A DNA stretch of 64,000 nt. Source: Clostridium ragsdalei P11 (GTDB taxonomy: Bacteria > Bacillota > Clostridia > Clostridiales > Clostridiaceae). Position numbers and translations under genes: made by a program. The stretch lies in contig NZ_LROS01000011.1 in assembly GCF_001675165.1 (NCBI RefSeq), positions 1 through 64,000 on the forward strand. The letters are read 5' to 3'. Positions 26,475-34,486 of the stretch are shown here, one piece after another (the stretch's first letter is position 1; every line of letters starts with the position of its first letter). Under the pieces are notes generated by a model. That model saw only the letters and a list, made by a program, of their open reading frames with translations. It searched no databases and was not told the DNA's origin.

Positions 26475-27461
26475 TTAAAATACTATATTTATAGGGTATC
26501 CACACTTAGGGCATTTATTGCTATCCATACGAACCTCAGTGAAATATCCCGCTCTCTCTACTAAAAGTTCTCCGCACTTAGGACAATATGTATAACTGTC
26601 AACACCTTGAACATTTCCAAGGTAGACGTAATTTAAATATTTTTTTGCAATTTTTTTTGATTCTACCATTACATCTATATCTGTAGCTGGTCTATCCATC
26701 TTATAAGTTGGAAAATATCTTGACAGATGAAGTGGAATGTCTCTATCTAAATTTCCAAGATAGGAAGCAATACTTTCCACCTCCGAAGCAGAATCATTTA
26801 GATCATTTACAAGCAGCGTGGTTACCTCTACATGAGTCTTCTTGGCTGATTCACTTATAATTTTAAGTACGGATTCAACATCTCCTCCACATACTTTTTC
26901 ATAGTATTTTGGATTAAATGCCTTTAAGTCTATATTCATGGCATCTACATAGGGTAAAAGTTTTTGAAGTGGCTCCACTTCAATATATCCATTTGTAACA
27001 AGTACTACACTAAATTCCGGATGACTTTCTTTCAGCTTTTTCGAGGTTTCATATACATATTCATACCATATGCTGGGCTCATTATAAGTAAAAGCTATAC
27101 CAATATTATCTTTTATATCCAAGCATGCTTCTATTAATTTTTCAGGAGATGCATACTCACTTTTAGGTCTATACTGGGCTATGGCATAATTTTGACAAAA
27201 ACTGCATGAAAAATTGCATCCAAAACTTCCTACGGACAGAATGTTTCTGCCAGGTTTAAAATGATAAAGAGGTTTTTTTTCTACTGGATCAACTGCCATA
27301 GATGTTATTTCACCATAATTTGTAGATTGAAGTACACCATTTTCATTAATTCTAACAGAACATCTTCCCTGCTTTTTATCACCTATAATGCAGTTATGGG
27401 GACATAACATACATTTTACCCTATCATTCTGTTTTTGATAAAACAGTCCTTCGTGTAACAA
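26475..27461 (-). CDS. AmmeMemoRadiSam system radical SAM enzyme
   Basis: A 328-aa radical SAM protein related to pyruvate formate-lyase activating enzymes. N-terminal CMLCPHNCIIG, then the [4Fe-4S]/SAM motif CNFSCSFC (about 79-86), the GNIGIAFTYNEP-like segment (DNIGIAFTYNEPSIWYEY), and a C-terminal zinc-ribbon-like tail with two CPKCG motifs. It is 30 bp downstream of a MEMO-AMMECR1 fusion, the usual partner. The modified substrate is unknown in any organism as far as I know. Start is TTG, 10 nt after GGAGG. Confidence 0.88.
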   Translation of the reverse strand: MLHEGLFYQKQNDRVKCMLCPHNCIIGDKKQGRCSVRINENGVLQSTNYGEITSMAVDPVEKKPLYHFKPGRNILSVGSFGCNFSCSFCQNYAIAQYRPKSEYASPEKLIEACLDIKDNIGIAFTYNEPSIWYEYVYETSKKLKESHPEFSVVLVTNGYIEVEPLQKLLPYVDAMNIDLKAFNPKYYEKVCGGDVESVLKIISESAKKTHVEVTTLLVNDLNDSASEVESIASYLGNLDRDIPLHLSRYFPTYKMDRPATDIDVMVESKKIAKKYLNYVYLGNVQGVDSYTYCPKCGELLVERAGYFTEVRMDSNKCPKCGYPINIVF

Positions 27462-27490
27462 AAGTTATCTTCCTCCAATACTCAAAAACT

Positions 27491-28891
27491 TTACTTATGC
27501 CTTATAACCTCAAACTTTTCAATAGTATAGTCTTCATTAGGAGATATGTTTCCCTTTTCAAGTGCAATTTGAAGCTGCTTATCTACAGTATCAACTCCTT
27601 CCAAATCTGGAAGTAAGAGACCACATCTAGAACCTTTTTGAACTATTACACCATATTTTTCAGGGTCAAGTTCCCCTTTTGAAGCTTCTTCTGGCTTTGT
27701 AAGCACATCTACGGAAAAATCTATATCTTCAAGTTCATCTTTTCTAACTGGCATAAACCTAGGATCATTTATTCCTGATGAAACGGCATTTTTGATAATT
27801 TCTTCAGCTGTATTCTTTGTTGTTGGAAAAATAGTTCCAATACATCCCCTCAGTTGGCCTTCCTTCTTCATTGATACAAAAACTCCCCTTTTACTATTTT
27901 TCATTTCGTCAGTTATATAATCAGGATTTTCTAAATATTTATGATAAACCAAATAAGAAGTTAAACTTTCACGAGCAAGCCTTACATAAGGATCTTCAGT
28001 TTTTCTTTTTACTGCAATTATTTTCTGTCTCTCTTCTATTAATTTACTATAAGTGTCCCTACCATCATCTTTAAGTGAAAAGCTCATTACACCATATCCA
28101 ACACCAAAGGGTCCTTCATAAGAGAGAATTTTACCTTTGATGTCACATCCATCCATAGCTCCTAACATTATATAGTAAGATCTAAGTCCGCATTCTCCTG
28201 CTTCACTTACAATTTCTTTATCCATGTTAAATATTTTGAAAACATCGCCTTTTTCAAGTAATGACGTTATTTCCCTATCAAACTTTTCCCCATAAGGGCT
28301 GTATTCATAAGGTCCATCTTTTATAAGCCTATGAGATAAATCTCCACTTGCAATGAATACTGCTTTGGTATTGACCTCATTTACAGCTTTTTTAATACAC
28401 ATTCCAAATTTATAGAGTTCCATTTTAGAAAGCATTCCATAAGTTATATGAACTAGCTTGTAATTTGGATACTTTTTATTTACAAAGTACAATGGCACTA
28501 AGGCACCATGATCTAATTCATATTCCATCCCATATTCCTGGGCAGACCTTGTTGTTATCTTTCCTATTAAAATATTTTGTTCTTTTGAATATTCTATTAT
28601 CTTTTCTGTTAAAGGCAGATTTATATTTGAACTCTGACTTACCTCAGGAACCCCAAATTTTCCTAAATCACCATGTATATTATTCTCATAAGACACTGCA
28701 ATTGCATCACTAAACATTGGGCCGTGGGGAGTAATTATTATTATTGTATCTGGTTTTATAGATGCTATATCTTCCCCAACTTTATAACAGGCATCTAATG
28801 TACTTTTTATTTTTGCCTCCTGACCGCGTCCTATTTCAGGAACTGCAATGGGCGGATGCGGCATTGTATAAAATCCATATATTTTTCCCAT
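27491..28891 (-). CDS. AmmeMemoRadiSam proteins B and A fused (MEMO1-like + AMMECR1 domains)
   Basis: A 466-aa two-domain protein. Residues 1-265 resemble MEMO1/LigB-type dioxygenase folds (MPHPPIAVPEIGRGQE; IIIITPHGPMFSDAI; VFIASGDLSHRL, with His residues at metal-site positions). Residues 290-466 are an AMMECR1 domain with LRGCIGTIFPTTKN and NDPRFMPVRKDELEDIDFSV. Together with the downstream radical SAM enzyme this completes the conserved three-component AmmeMemoRadiSam set, proposed to modify an unknown protein or RNA. First gene of the pair; SD AAGGTG. Confidence 0.88.
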   Translation of the reverse strand: MGKIYGFYTMPHPPIAVPEIGRGQEAKIKSTLDACYKVGEDIASIKPDTIIIITPHGPMFSDAIAVSYENNIHGDLGKFGVPEVSQSSNINLPLTEKIIEYSKEQNILIGKITTRSAQEYGMEYELDHGALVPLYFVNKKYPNYKLVHITYGMLSKMELYKFGMCIKKAVNEVNTKAVFIASGDLSHRLIKDGPYEYSPYGEKFDREITSLLEKGDVFKIFNMDKEIVSEAGECGLRSYYIMLGAMDGCDIKGKILSYEGPFGVGYGVMSFSLKDDGRDTYSKLIEERQKIIAVKRKTEDPYVRLARESLTSYLVYHKYLENPDYITDEMKNSKRGVFVSMKKEGQLRGCIGTIFPTTKNTAEEIIKNAVSSGINDPRFMPVRKDELEDIDFSVDVLTKPEEASKGELDPEKYGVIVQKGSRCGLLLPDLEGVDTVDKQLQIALEKGNISPNEDYTIEKFEVIRHK

Positions 28892-29043
28892 AATATCACC
28901 TTACTTTAATAATTTAATATTTTACGTTTATTATCTGCTATTTTTATCTAAAATATAATCTAGCAGATCTCTTTATTTTAGATTATCTTTACTATTTAGT
29001 TAATTATAACATCTTCTTTTAATTATTTATAATCAATTTACAG

Positions 29044-29305
29044 TATGTGGATTTTTTAACTTAAAAATGAACTTATTTGCAGGCATATTTTTACAACAAT
29101 GAAGCTCTTTTAAATATTTTGTATATAAGACTTAGAAAAAAATTTTTAAAAAATCTAGAACTTTTCAATTGTTTGAGGCACGAGTTTTCAAAAGTTCTCA
29201 GTATTTTTTTAAATTTTTTTCTTAGCCTTATCAAAATATTTAACGAGCTGAAGGTTGTAAAAAATATCCGAAGTATAATTTCATTTTTCGTTTAGAAATT
29301 CTATA
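29044..29305. repeat. Family-1 hairpin element, copy B
   Basis: A 262-bp palindromic element in the 504-bp gene-free gap from 28892 to 29395. It matches copy A throughout, with left end CTTAAAAATGAACTTA and right end TTAGAAATTCTATA. Loop is GTTTGAGGCACGAGTTT. Two stem positions differ from copy A on both sides so that pairing is kept (GCTC/GAGC against GTTC/GAAC, and GAACTTTT/AAAAGTTC against GGACTTTT/AAAAGTCC). The rest of the gap holds only AT-rich DNA. Confidence 0.75.
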
Positions 29306-29395
29306 CATTATAATATAATCTTATGGAAATAGAACCTTAAGATACATATCATAAAAAAACATCTTGGAGTAAAACTATAAAAGGAGGTGTTTTCT

Positions 29396-29569
29396 ATGAC
29401 AAAAAAACTAGAAGATAAAATTGATAATAAAAAGGTAGAAAAATCAAAAAATGATGAAGAGCCTATAAATATAAATAACAATGACTTTGGTGCAAAAACA
29501 CAGTGGAAGATTTACAGCAGTGAAAAAGGTTACCAAGTTTGTGGAAAAGACACCCACAGCAGATATTAA
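29396..29569 (+). CDS. Small hypothetical protein, 57 aa
   Basis: Short hydrophilic protein with a lysine/aspartate-rich first half (MTKKLEDKIDNKKVEKSKND) and an aromatic tail ending YQVCGKDTHSRY with one Cys. AAAGGAGGTG sits 7 nt before the ATG at 29396, and a strong terminator follows, so it is probably a real monocistronic gene. I do not recognise a family. Confidence 0.6.
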   Translation: MTKKLEDKIDNKKVEKSKNDEEPININNNDFGAKTQWKIYSSEKGYQVCGKDTHSRY

Positions 29570-29590
29570 CTTGTACACTTAAAAATAACA

Positions 29591-29628
29591 AAAGTGGTTT
29601 CTCCAAATAAAGTTGGAGAAGCCACTTT
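29591..29628 (+). terminator. Rho-independent terminator of the 57-aa protein gene
   Basis: Stem AAAGTGGTTTCTCCAA / TTGGAGAAGCCACTTT (one G-T wobble) followed by TCATGTCTTTTC. Confidence 0.75.
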
Positions 29629-29760
29629 CATGTCTTTTCAAATTTATAAGATGCATAATTGCAATCAATTACTGTGATTTTTTGTACATATATGGCTTAG
29701 GTTTTACAGGTAAAAAAATAAGTCTGCCTTACAGCAGACTCACATAAATAAATATTATCC

Positions 29761-30213
29761 TTATTCTATAAATTCTGTTACTTTATCTATAAAGAGTATT
29801 CCATCTAAATGTTCTATTTCATGACATAAACACTTAGCTAAATCTCCTTCTCCTGTTATTGTAAATTCCTCACCTTTTTCATTTAATGCTTTTACTTTTA
29901 CCTTTGCAGGTCTAATTAACTTTCCCCACTTATTAGGAATACTTAAACATCCTTCTATAACTTCCTGGCTTCCTTCTTCTTCAATTATTTCTGGATTTAC
30001 TAGGCATATTATACCTTCACCCATATCTATAACAACTGCCCTTCTTAGGACACCAACTTGTGGTGCTGCTATTGCTGCGCCATTTTCTGTGTTATGCAGC
30101 GTATCTACCATATCCTTAAGTAAAGTTAAAATTCTATCGTCAACTTTTTCTACAGCCCGGCACTTCTTCCTCAATATTTCATCACCTAAAGTACGTATAT
30201 TTCTTAATGCCAT
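29761..30213 (-). CDS. def: Peptide deformylase
   Basis: A 150-aa metalloenzyme that removes the formyl group from N-terminal Met of new proteins. All three motifs are present: [17 protein letters not shown] and HEIEHLDG (metal ligands Cys, His, His). Upstream in-frame sequence would add 11 residues, but GGAGG lies 9 nt before the ATG at 30213 and the family begins [16 protein letters not shown]. Stands alone here; many clostridia carry more than one copy. Confidence 0.93.
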   Translation of the reverse strand: MALRNIRTLGDEILRKKCRAVEKVDDRILTLLKDMVDTLHNTENGAAIAAPQVGVLRRAVVIDMGEGIICLVNPEIIEEEGSQEVIEGCLSIPNKWGKLIRPAKVKVKALNEKGEEFTITGEGDLAKCLCHEIEHLDGILFIDKVTEFIE

Positions 30214-30374
30214 TTCAAAAACCTCCGTCACAAAATATTTTTTCACTATATATTATGCAATTTTTTTTGTCAATAAACAATACTTCACCATCTATAATTA
30301 AATAAGGTAAATTTTTACACATACCGTAAGAATTTTAAACTTGATACATTTTAGGATAACTAGATAATAAAATA

Positions 30375-30413
30375 ATGGGTATAGATTTGTTTTTCAAAAA
30401 ATTCTATACCCAT
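30375..30413 (-). terminator. Terminator of the sugar-acid operon
   Basis: Stem ATGGGTATAGA / TCTATACCCAT, followed on the minus strand by a T-rich tail, 26 bp after the kinase-gene stop. Confidence 0.6.
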
Positions 30414-30438
30414 TTCTAACTTTGTTAATAAAACACTA

Positions 30439-31014
30439 TTAACAATTTTCTTCTATTATTTTAAATAAATTATTTGTGTCAATCTCTTCGTTACTATTAT
30501 CAAATTCCTTTATCTTAACGTTTTTCCATAGACACTGTTTGGATTTTAAACTATCTATAAAAATATCCCAGTTTTTAAGTTTCCACTCATCCCTTTTAAA
30601 ATTACGCTCTCTAATTCTCTTAAGTAATACTTCAGCTGATACTGCTACTCTTAAAACCAAGGGAACATAGTTTTCAAGGCTATATTTTTCTTTCAACTTA
30701 TTTATATAGTTTTCATCTGTAAAATATCCTACAAATGGAGCATCCAATACTACTGATATACCACTTTTTATATTGTCTGCCGCTATTTGAAGCAAAGTCT
30801 CGTATTCTATCGGCATAATCCGCTTTTGATAAAATTCACAACCATCACGAGCATTAGGAGAAATTCCTTGAGTTTCTAGCAATTTACCCGTAAATTTATT
30901 ACACACTACATCTTTATCTAAATATGCAAATTGAAAATGTGATGCAATAAGTTTTCCAACTGTTGATTTTCCGGAACCAGCAGGTCCAACTAAAAATACA
31001 ACTCTCGGAGTCAT
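30439..31014 (-). CDS. P-loop kinase (gluconate kinase/AAA type) in a sugar-acid operon
   Basis: A 191-aa P-loop protein with Walker A VGPAGSGKSTVGKLIA (about 9-24), DKDVVCNKF after strand 2, and a lid-like RIRERNFKRDEWK. It resembles small-molecule kinases of the gluconokinase/shikimate kinase/zeta-toxin type rather than PfkB KDG kinases. It overlaps the MFS gene by one base (TAATG). The context of sugar-acid permease and KDPG aldolase suggests it phosphorylates the imported acid or its keto-deoxy product, supplying the aldolase; this is inference. Confidence 0.65.
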   Translation of the reverse strand: MTPRVVFLVGPAGSGKSTVGKLIASHFQFAYLDKDVVCNKFTGKLLETQGISPNARDGCEFYQKRIMPIEYETLLQIAADNIKSGISVVLDAPFVGYFTDENYINKLKEKYSLENYVPLVLRVAVSAEVLLKRIRERNFKRDEWKLKNWDIFIDSLKSKQCLWKNVKIKEFDNSNEEIDTNNLFKIIEENC

Positions 31015-32312
31015 TAATTTGCGCCTCCCCTATTTACTGGCTTTAAGAATATTCCATATGAAATAGCTCCAAGGATAAGGAGTCCTGCCCCTATTAAGAA
31101 TACGCCGCCTATAGTTCCTGTTTTGTCAAGTATAATTCCTGTTGCTATTGGTGCTATCGCCGCTCCTAAAAATCCACCAAAATTTTGGATTGCTCCTAGC
31201 GATGCAACTTGATTACTTGGTGCAACATCAGCTGCAAGAGTCCATATAACTCCTGAAGGCAATTGTGATGCAAAGTATCCAACACAAAGAAGTACAATAA
31301 TTACACTAGTACTCTTTATAAATGGAAGTGGAGCTGTAGATATTGCTGCAATAAGTGCTCCTCCAACTATAGGAAATTTACGTGAAGTTATAGCCTGAAC
31401 ACCTTTTTTAATTAAATAATCTGATATAGTTCCACCTAAAAGTACCCCTATAATACCACATATATATGGAAGGGAAGCTATAAAACCACTTTGAGTTAAA
31501 CTAAAACCTCGCTCCTTTTGTAAATAAGATGGAAGCCATGTTAGGTATACCCATATAGTAAACATTATTCCGAAATTTCCTATTATCATAAACCATGTGT
31601 TTCTATGTTTAAATAATTCTCCCCATGAAGCTTGTTTCCCTGATTTTCTAACCTCTTGAGCAGCTTCTAGAGAACCTTTTATTGCAATTGTTTCTTCAGA
31701 TGTAGGATCTCTATATAGTTTTTGCCATACTAACAGAACCAAAATACCAAGTACACCTATTATAACAAACATACTTCTCCATCCAAAAGCAACTAGCAAA
31801 AGTGTTAAAATTGGTGGAGCAATTGCATTAGAAATTTGTGAGCCTGTATTTATAATTGCAACCGGCAATCCCCTTTCTTCATCTGAAAACCACCTCTGAT
31901 TTACTTTAAGTCCAGCTGTAAAAAATGGTGACTCAGCTACTCCCAAAATCATACGCATTAAATAAAATAGTGGATATGAACTTATAAAAGAACATATAAT
32001 AGTTGCTGTAGACCAAAATCCTGATGCAAATGAAAACATCTTCTTAGGTCCAAATTTATCTACTAACCATCCAGATGGCAAATTTGCAATAGCATAGGGC
32101 CATAAAAATGCAGATAACAAAAGCCCCATTTGAGTTGATGATAAATGAAATTCCCTTGCAATAGTTGTATTGGCAACACTAAGATTTGCCCTATCTAAAT
32201 AATTGACAATTGCCCCAATTAGTAGTAAAATGACAAAAGCCCAGCGAATGTTTAATTTACTTTTAGAATTATCCATAGATTGTGTATTAGACATGTTTTC
32301 TTCTTGTTTCAT
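31014..32312 (-). CDS. MFS transporter, anion:cation symporter family (hexuronate/sugar-acid type)
   Basis: A 432-aa permease with 12 predicted helices. The region after helix 1 (NYLDRANLSVANTTIAREFH) and GWLVDKFGPKKMF after helix 2 are typical of the ACS family that imports glucarate, galactonate or hexuronates. GGAGG lies 6-7 nt before the ATG at 32312; an in-frame ATG at 32330 lacks this. Co-transcribed with the KDPG aldolase gene upstream and the kinase gene downstream. Confidence 0.85.
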   Translation of the reverse strand: MKQEENMSNTQSMDNSKSKLNIRWAFVILLLIGAIVNYLDRANLSVANTTIAREFHLSSTQMGLLLSAFLWPYAIANLPSGWLVDKFGPKKMFSFASGFWSTATIICSFISSYPLFYLMRMILGVAESPFFTAGLKVNQRWFSDEERGLPVAIINTGSQISNAIAPPILTLLLVAFGWRSMFVIIGVLGILVLLVWQKLYRDPTSEETIAIKGSLEAAQEVRKSGKQASWGELFKHRNTWFMIIGNFGIMFTIWVYLTWLPSYLQKERGFSLTQSGFIASLPYICGIIGVLLGGTISDYLIKKGVQAITSRKFPIVGGALIAAISTAPLPFIKSTSVIIVLLCVGYFASQLPSGVIWTLAADVAPSNQVASLGAIQNFGGFLGAAIAPIATGIILDKTGTIGGVFLIGAGLLILGAISYGIFLKPVNRGGAN

Positions 32313-32344
32313 TATTAATCCTCCAATCATACTTAATTAACCGT

Positions 32345-32460
32345 TTTCATAATTTGCAATCGTTCTTTATGTGTGATTTCAGGTACTGCACTTACTTTTG
32401 CAAAGTTACACCGTCAAATGCCTTTGCAAAGGTGTCCATGCAATACGAGACAAATTGAAT
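32345..32460 (-). other. Possible remnant of a lost gene between aldolase and transporter genes
   Basis: The minus strand of this 140-bp spacer reads, in one frame, NFAKVSAVPEITHKERLQIM then KTVN and a stop, preceded in another frame by MDTFAKAFDGVTLQK. These look like protein sequence rather than random AT-rich spacer, and their GC content is higher than nearby gaps. It may be the decayed 3' end of another sugar-acid enzyme. Weak evidence. Confidence 0.25.
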
Positions 32461-32471
32461 TTTTAATTACT

Positions 32472-33116
32472 TTAGCGGCTTTCTTTAACTACTTTTAAAA
32501 ATAGTTCAGCTGCTTTAGTTACTTTTGTGTAATCGCCATCTTTTTGAGCTGCTTTAGTTATACCACTGCCAACTCCAAGGCATGTTGCCCCTGCTTGAAG
32601 CCATTCTCCGGCATTTTCTAGGGTTACTCCGCCGCTTGGCATAATAGCTGCTTGAACCAATGGACCTTTAACTGTTTTAACATAAGCTGGGCCAATGAAG
32701 TCAGTTGGAAATAATTTTACAATATCTGCACCTGCTTCTATGGTATTCACAATTTCCGTTGGTGTAAATGCACCACTAATAATAACTGTTTGATAGCGTT
32801 TTCCCATCTTAATCATTTCAGGATTTAAATTAGGACTTACAAGCATATTTGCACCTGCAAGAATAGCTGCCCGTGCGGTTTCTGCATCAAGAACAGTTCC
32901 TACTCCAATAACAAGTCCCTCTTCTTTATATTTTTCAGATAGTTTTTTAACAATTCCAAGTGCATTCGGTACACTCATAGTAATTTCTAGTGCCAAAATT
33001 CCACCCTTTATAGCTGCTTCAGCTACATTCATAGCTTCATCTTCACTATCTAAACGAATCATCAAAAGAATTCCAGTTTCTTCAATCTTTTTTAAGCTTT
33101 CTAGTTTTTCCCACAT
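32472..33116 (-). CDS. eda: KDPG/KHG aldolase (2-dehydro-3-deoxy-phosphogluconate aldolase)
   Basis: A 214-aa class I aldolase. Motifs are LEITMSVPNAL (catalytic Glu region), GAGTV-like GVGTVLDAETARAA, LVSPNLNPEM, the Schiff-base lysine in VKLFPTDFIGP and MPSGGVTLEN. It cleaves 2-keto-3-deoxy-6-phosphogluconate (or 4-hydroxy-2-oxoglutarate) to pyruvate and an aldehyde in sugar-acid breakdown. First gene of the operon; AAAGGAGGAG precedes the start. The divergently positioned repeat upstream separates it from the IclR regulator gene. Confidence 0.9.
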   Translation of the reverse strand: MWEKLESLKKIEETGILLMIRLDSEDEAMNVAEAAIKGGILALEITMSVPNALGIVKKLSEKYKEEGLVIGVGTVLDAETARAAILAGANMLVSPNLNPEMIKMGKRYQTVIISGAFTPTEIVNTIEAGADIVKLFPTDFIGPAYVKTVKGPLVQAAIMPSGGVTLENAGEWLQAGATCLGVGSGITKAAQKDGDYTKVTKAAELFLKVVKESR

Positions 33117-33162
33117 CTAAAAACTCCTCCTTTTTAATAAATTAAGTACTCCATAACATTTT

Positions 33163-33394
33163 ATCCGATGGCTACCAGCCGTAATACCCCCTCGCACACA
33201 GCGAAAGCGACTATCTCCAAATCAAAGATTTGGGATATCTGCTTTTCTCATAAAGTGGGGAATATTAGAACTCTTGAGCTTCAGCGATTTAGAGTTCTTA
33301 TGCTGTGCATAACGGCTGCTACGCCCCTAGATAACGATTTCTAAGTTTCAGATGGAGAAAAAAAACTCCACCTGAAACCAAGAACTCTGTTTAT
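33163..33394 (+). repeat. Family-2 structured repeat, copy 4 (long form)
   Basis: Opens ATCCGATGGCTACC; outer stem of hairpin 1 is CAGCCGT / ACGGCTG, here enlarged by about 100 nt that contain further hairpins (CCAAATC / GATTTGG; GAACTCT / AGAGTTC); linker CTACGCCCCTAGATAACG; hairpin 2 GTTTCAG-ATGGAG / CTCCA-CCTGAAAC; closes AAGAACTCTGTTTAT. It occupies most of the 307-bp gap between eda and the IclR gene; nothing else was seen there. Confidence 0.8.
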
Positions 33395-33423
33395 TAAAAT
33401 AAATTTATACACATGGCATAATC

Positions 33424-34215
33424 TTATTTGTCCATGTATAATTTATTGCCCATATAACCAAGCCTTTTAGAAATCTGCATAGCAGTATCTGTTACTGCAT
33501 TAGAAACAAATAGCTTTTTTTCATCATTCATTGAATTGTATAAGCTTGCAACACTTATAGAAGCAACTGCTTTGCCAAACTGATCATAAATTGCAGCACC
33601 CATACAATACATCTCTATGTTGTCTTCACGGTCATCTATTGAATATCCACGTTTTTTTATTTCATGCATATCTCTTAGTATCTCATCTACTGACGTATGT
33701 GAAAATTTAGTTTTGCCTAACAAAGGTTTCTTCTGAAGTATTTCTACAATTTTATCATCAGTATATGCAGCAAGTAATGCTTTACCAACCCCTGTTGTAT
33801 ATATAAGGCGCCTTGATCCCAATTTTGCTGTAGGTTTCATAATAGAGTGATTCTCAGCTTTATCAAGATATACAATATCTCCATTATCTTCTATTCCTAG
33901 AAATACTGTACTACCTGTCTTTTTATTAAGTTCTTGGATATATGCTCTTGCTACATCAGTAACACCTAAATTTGAAAGATATGCACTTCCTATTTCAAAT
34001 GCTAGTAAACTTAATCTATAGGTTTTAAGTCTCTTGTCATCCATTTCAAGAATACCTTTACCTACTAGAGTTTGAACCAATTCAAAGGTACTGCTTTTAG
34101 GCCAATCCTTACTACTACAAATTTCATTTAATGTTAAAGTCTTCCCACTATGAGCCAATAGTACCAATATATCTACTACTCGTGCTGCTGATTTATTTTC
34201 TTTATAATTAGACAT
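33424..34215 (-). CDS. IclR-family transcriptional regulator (KdgR-like)
   Basis: A 263-aa regulator with an N-terminal winged helix (AARVVDILVLLAHSGKTLTL, DWPKSSTFELVQTLVGKGIL) and the C-terminal IclR effector domain (about 85-255; YTTGVGKALLAAYTDDKIVE; IDDREDNIEMYCMGAAIYDQ). IclR proteins in this setting sense keto-deoxy sugar acids and control the adjacent transporter and aldolase operon. It has its own strong promoter with a palindrome that suggests autoregulation. SD AAGGTGA. Confidence 0.88.
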   Translation of the reverse strand: MSNYKENKSAARVVDILVLLAHSGKTLTLNEICSSKDWPKSSTFELVQTLVGKGILEMDDKRLKTYRLSLLAFEIGSAYLSNLGVTDVARAYIQELNKKTGSTVFLGIEDNGDIVYLDKAENHSIMKPTAKLGSRRLIYTTGVGKALLAAYTDDKIVEILQKKPLLGKTKFSHTSVDEILRDMHEIKKRGYSIDDREDNIEMYCMGAAIYDQFGKAVASISVASLYNSMNDEKKLFVSNAVTDTAMQISKRLGYMGNKLYMDK

Positions 34216-34246
34216 ACTATCACCTTAGTTAATTATTGTTCGCATG

Positions 34247-34306
34247 TGTGAACCGCGTTCACAAACACTACAATTGTACTATAAACACTTTTTCATGACT
34301 TGTCAA
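34247..34306 (-). promoter_or_regulatory. Promoter and operator of the IclR-family gene
   Basis: On the minus strand TTGACA (34306-34301), 17-bp spacer, TATAGT (34283-34278). Just downstream lies the palindrome TGTGAAC-GCG-GTTCACA (34247-34263), a likely binding site for the regulator itself. Confidence 0.75.
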
Positions 34307-34441
34307 TATCTTTTTCAAAGTCTCTTTTTTTTAAAAATAGTCATATTTTTTTATAAATTGTAGGTTTAACTTAACTGACCCAACAAACAATAGCCTTTGG
34401 ATAAACTACTTGGTTAAAGAAAAACTTTATGACTTATAAAT

Positions 34442-34484
34442 ATAAAAATTCCAGATAATTTAATTAAATCACCTGGAATTTTTA
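34442..34484 (-). terminator. Terminator of the sigma/DUF4179 operon
   Basis: Stem ATAAAAATTCCAG / CTGGAATTTTTAT just after the DUF4179 gene stop, with T-runs at both ends. Confidence 0.8.
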
Positions 34485-34486
34485 TA

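Noticed and set aside
29077-29295. 72-codon open frame inside family-1 copy B
   Set aside because: The translation is low-complexity Leu/Phe/Lys, the frame is not kept in copies A or C, and the DNA is palindromic.
32345-32460. A functional small gene between the transporter and aldolase genes
   Set aside because: The protein-like stretches lie in different frames with stops and no Shine-Dalgarno, so only a decayed remnant is plausible.
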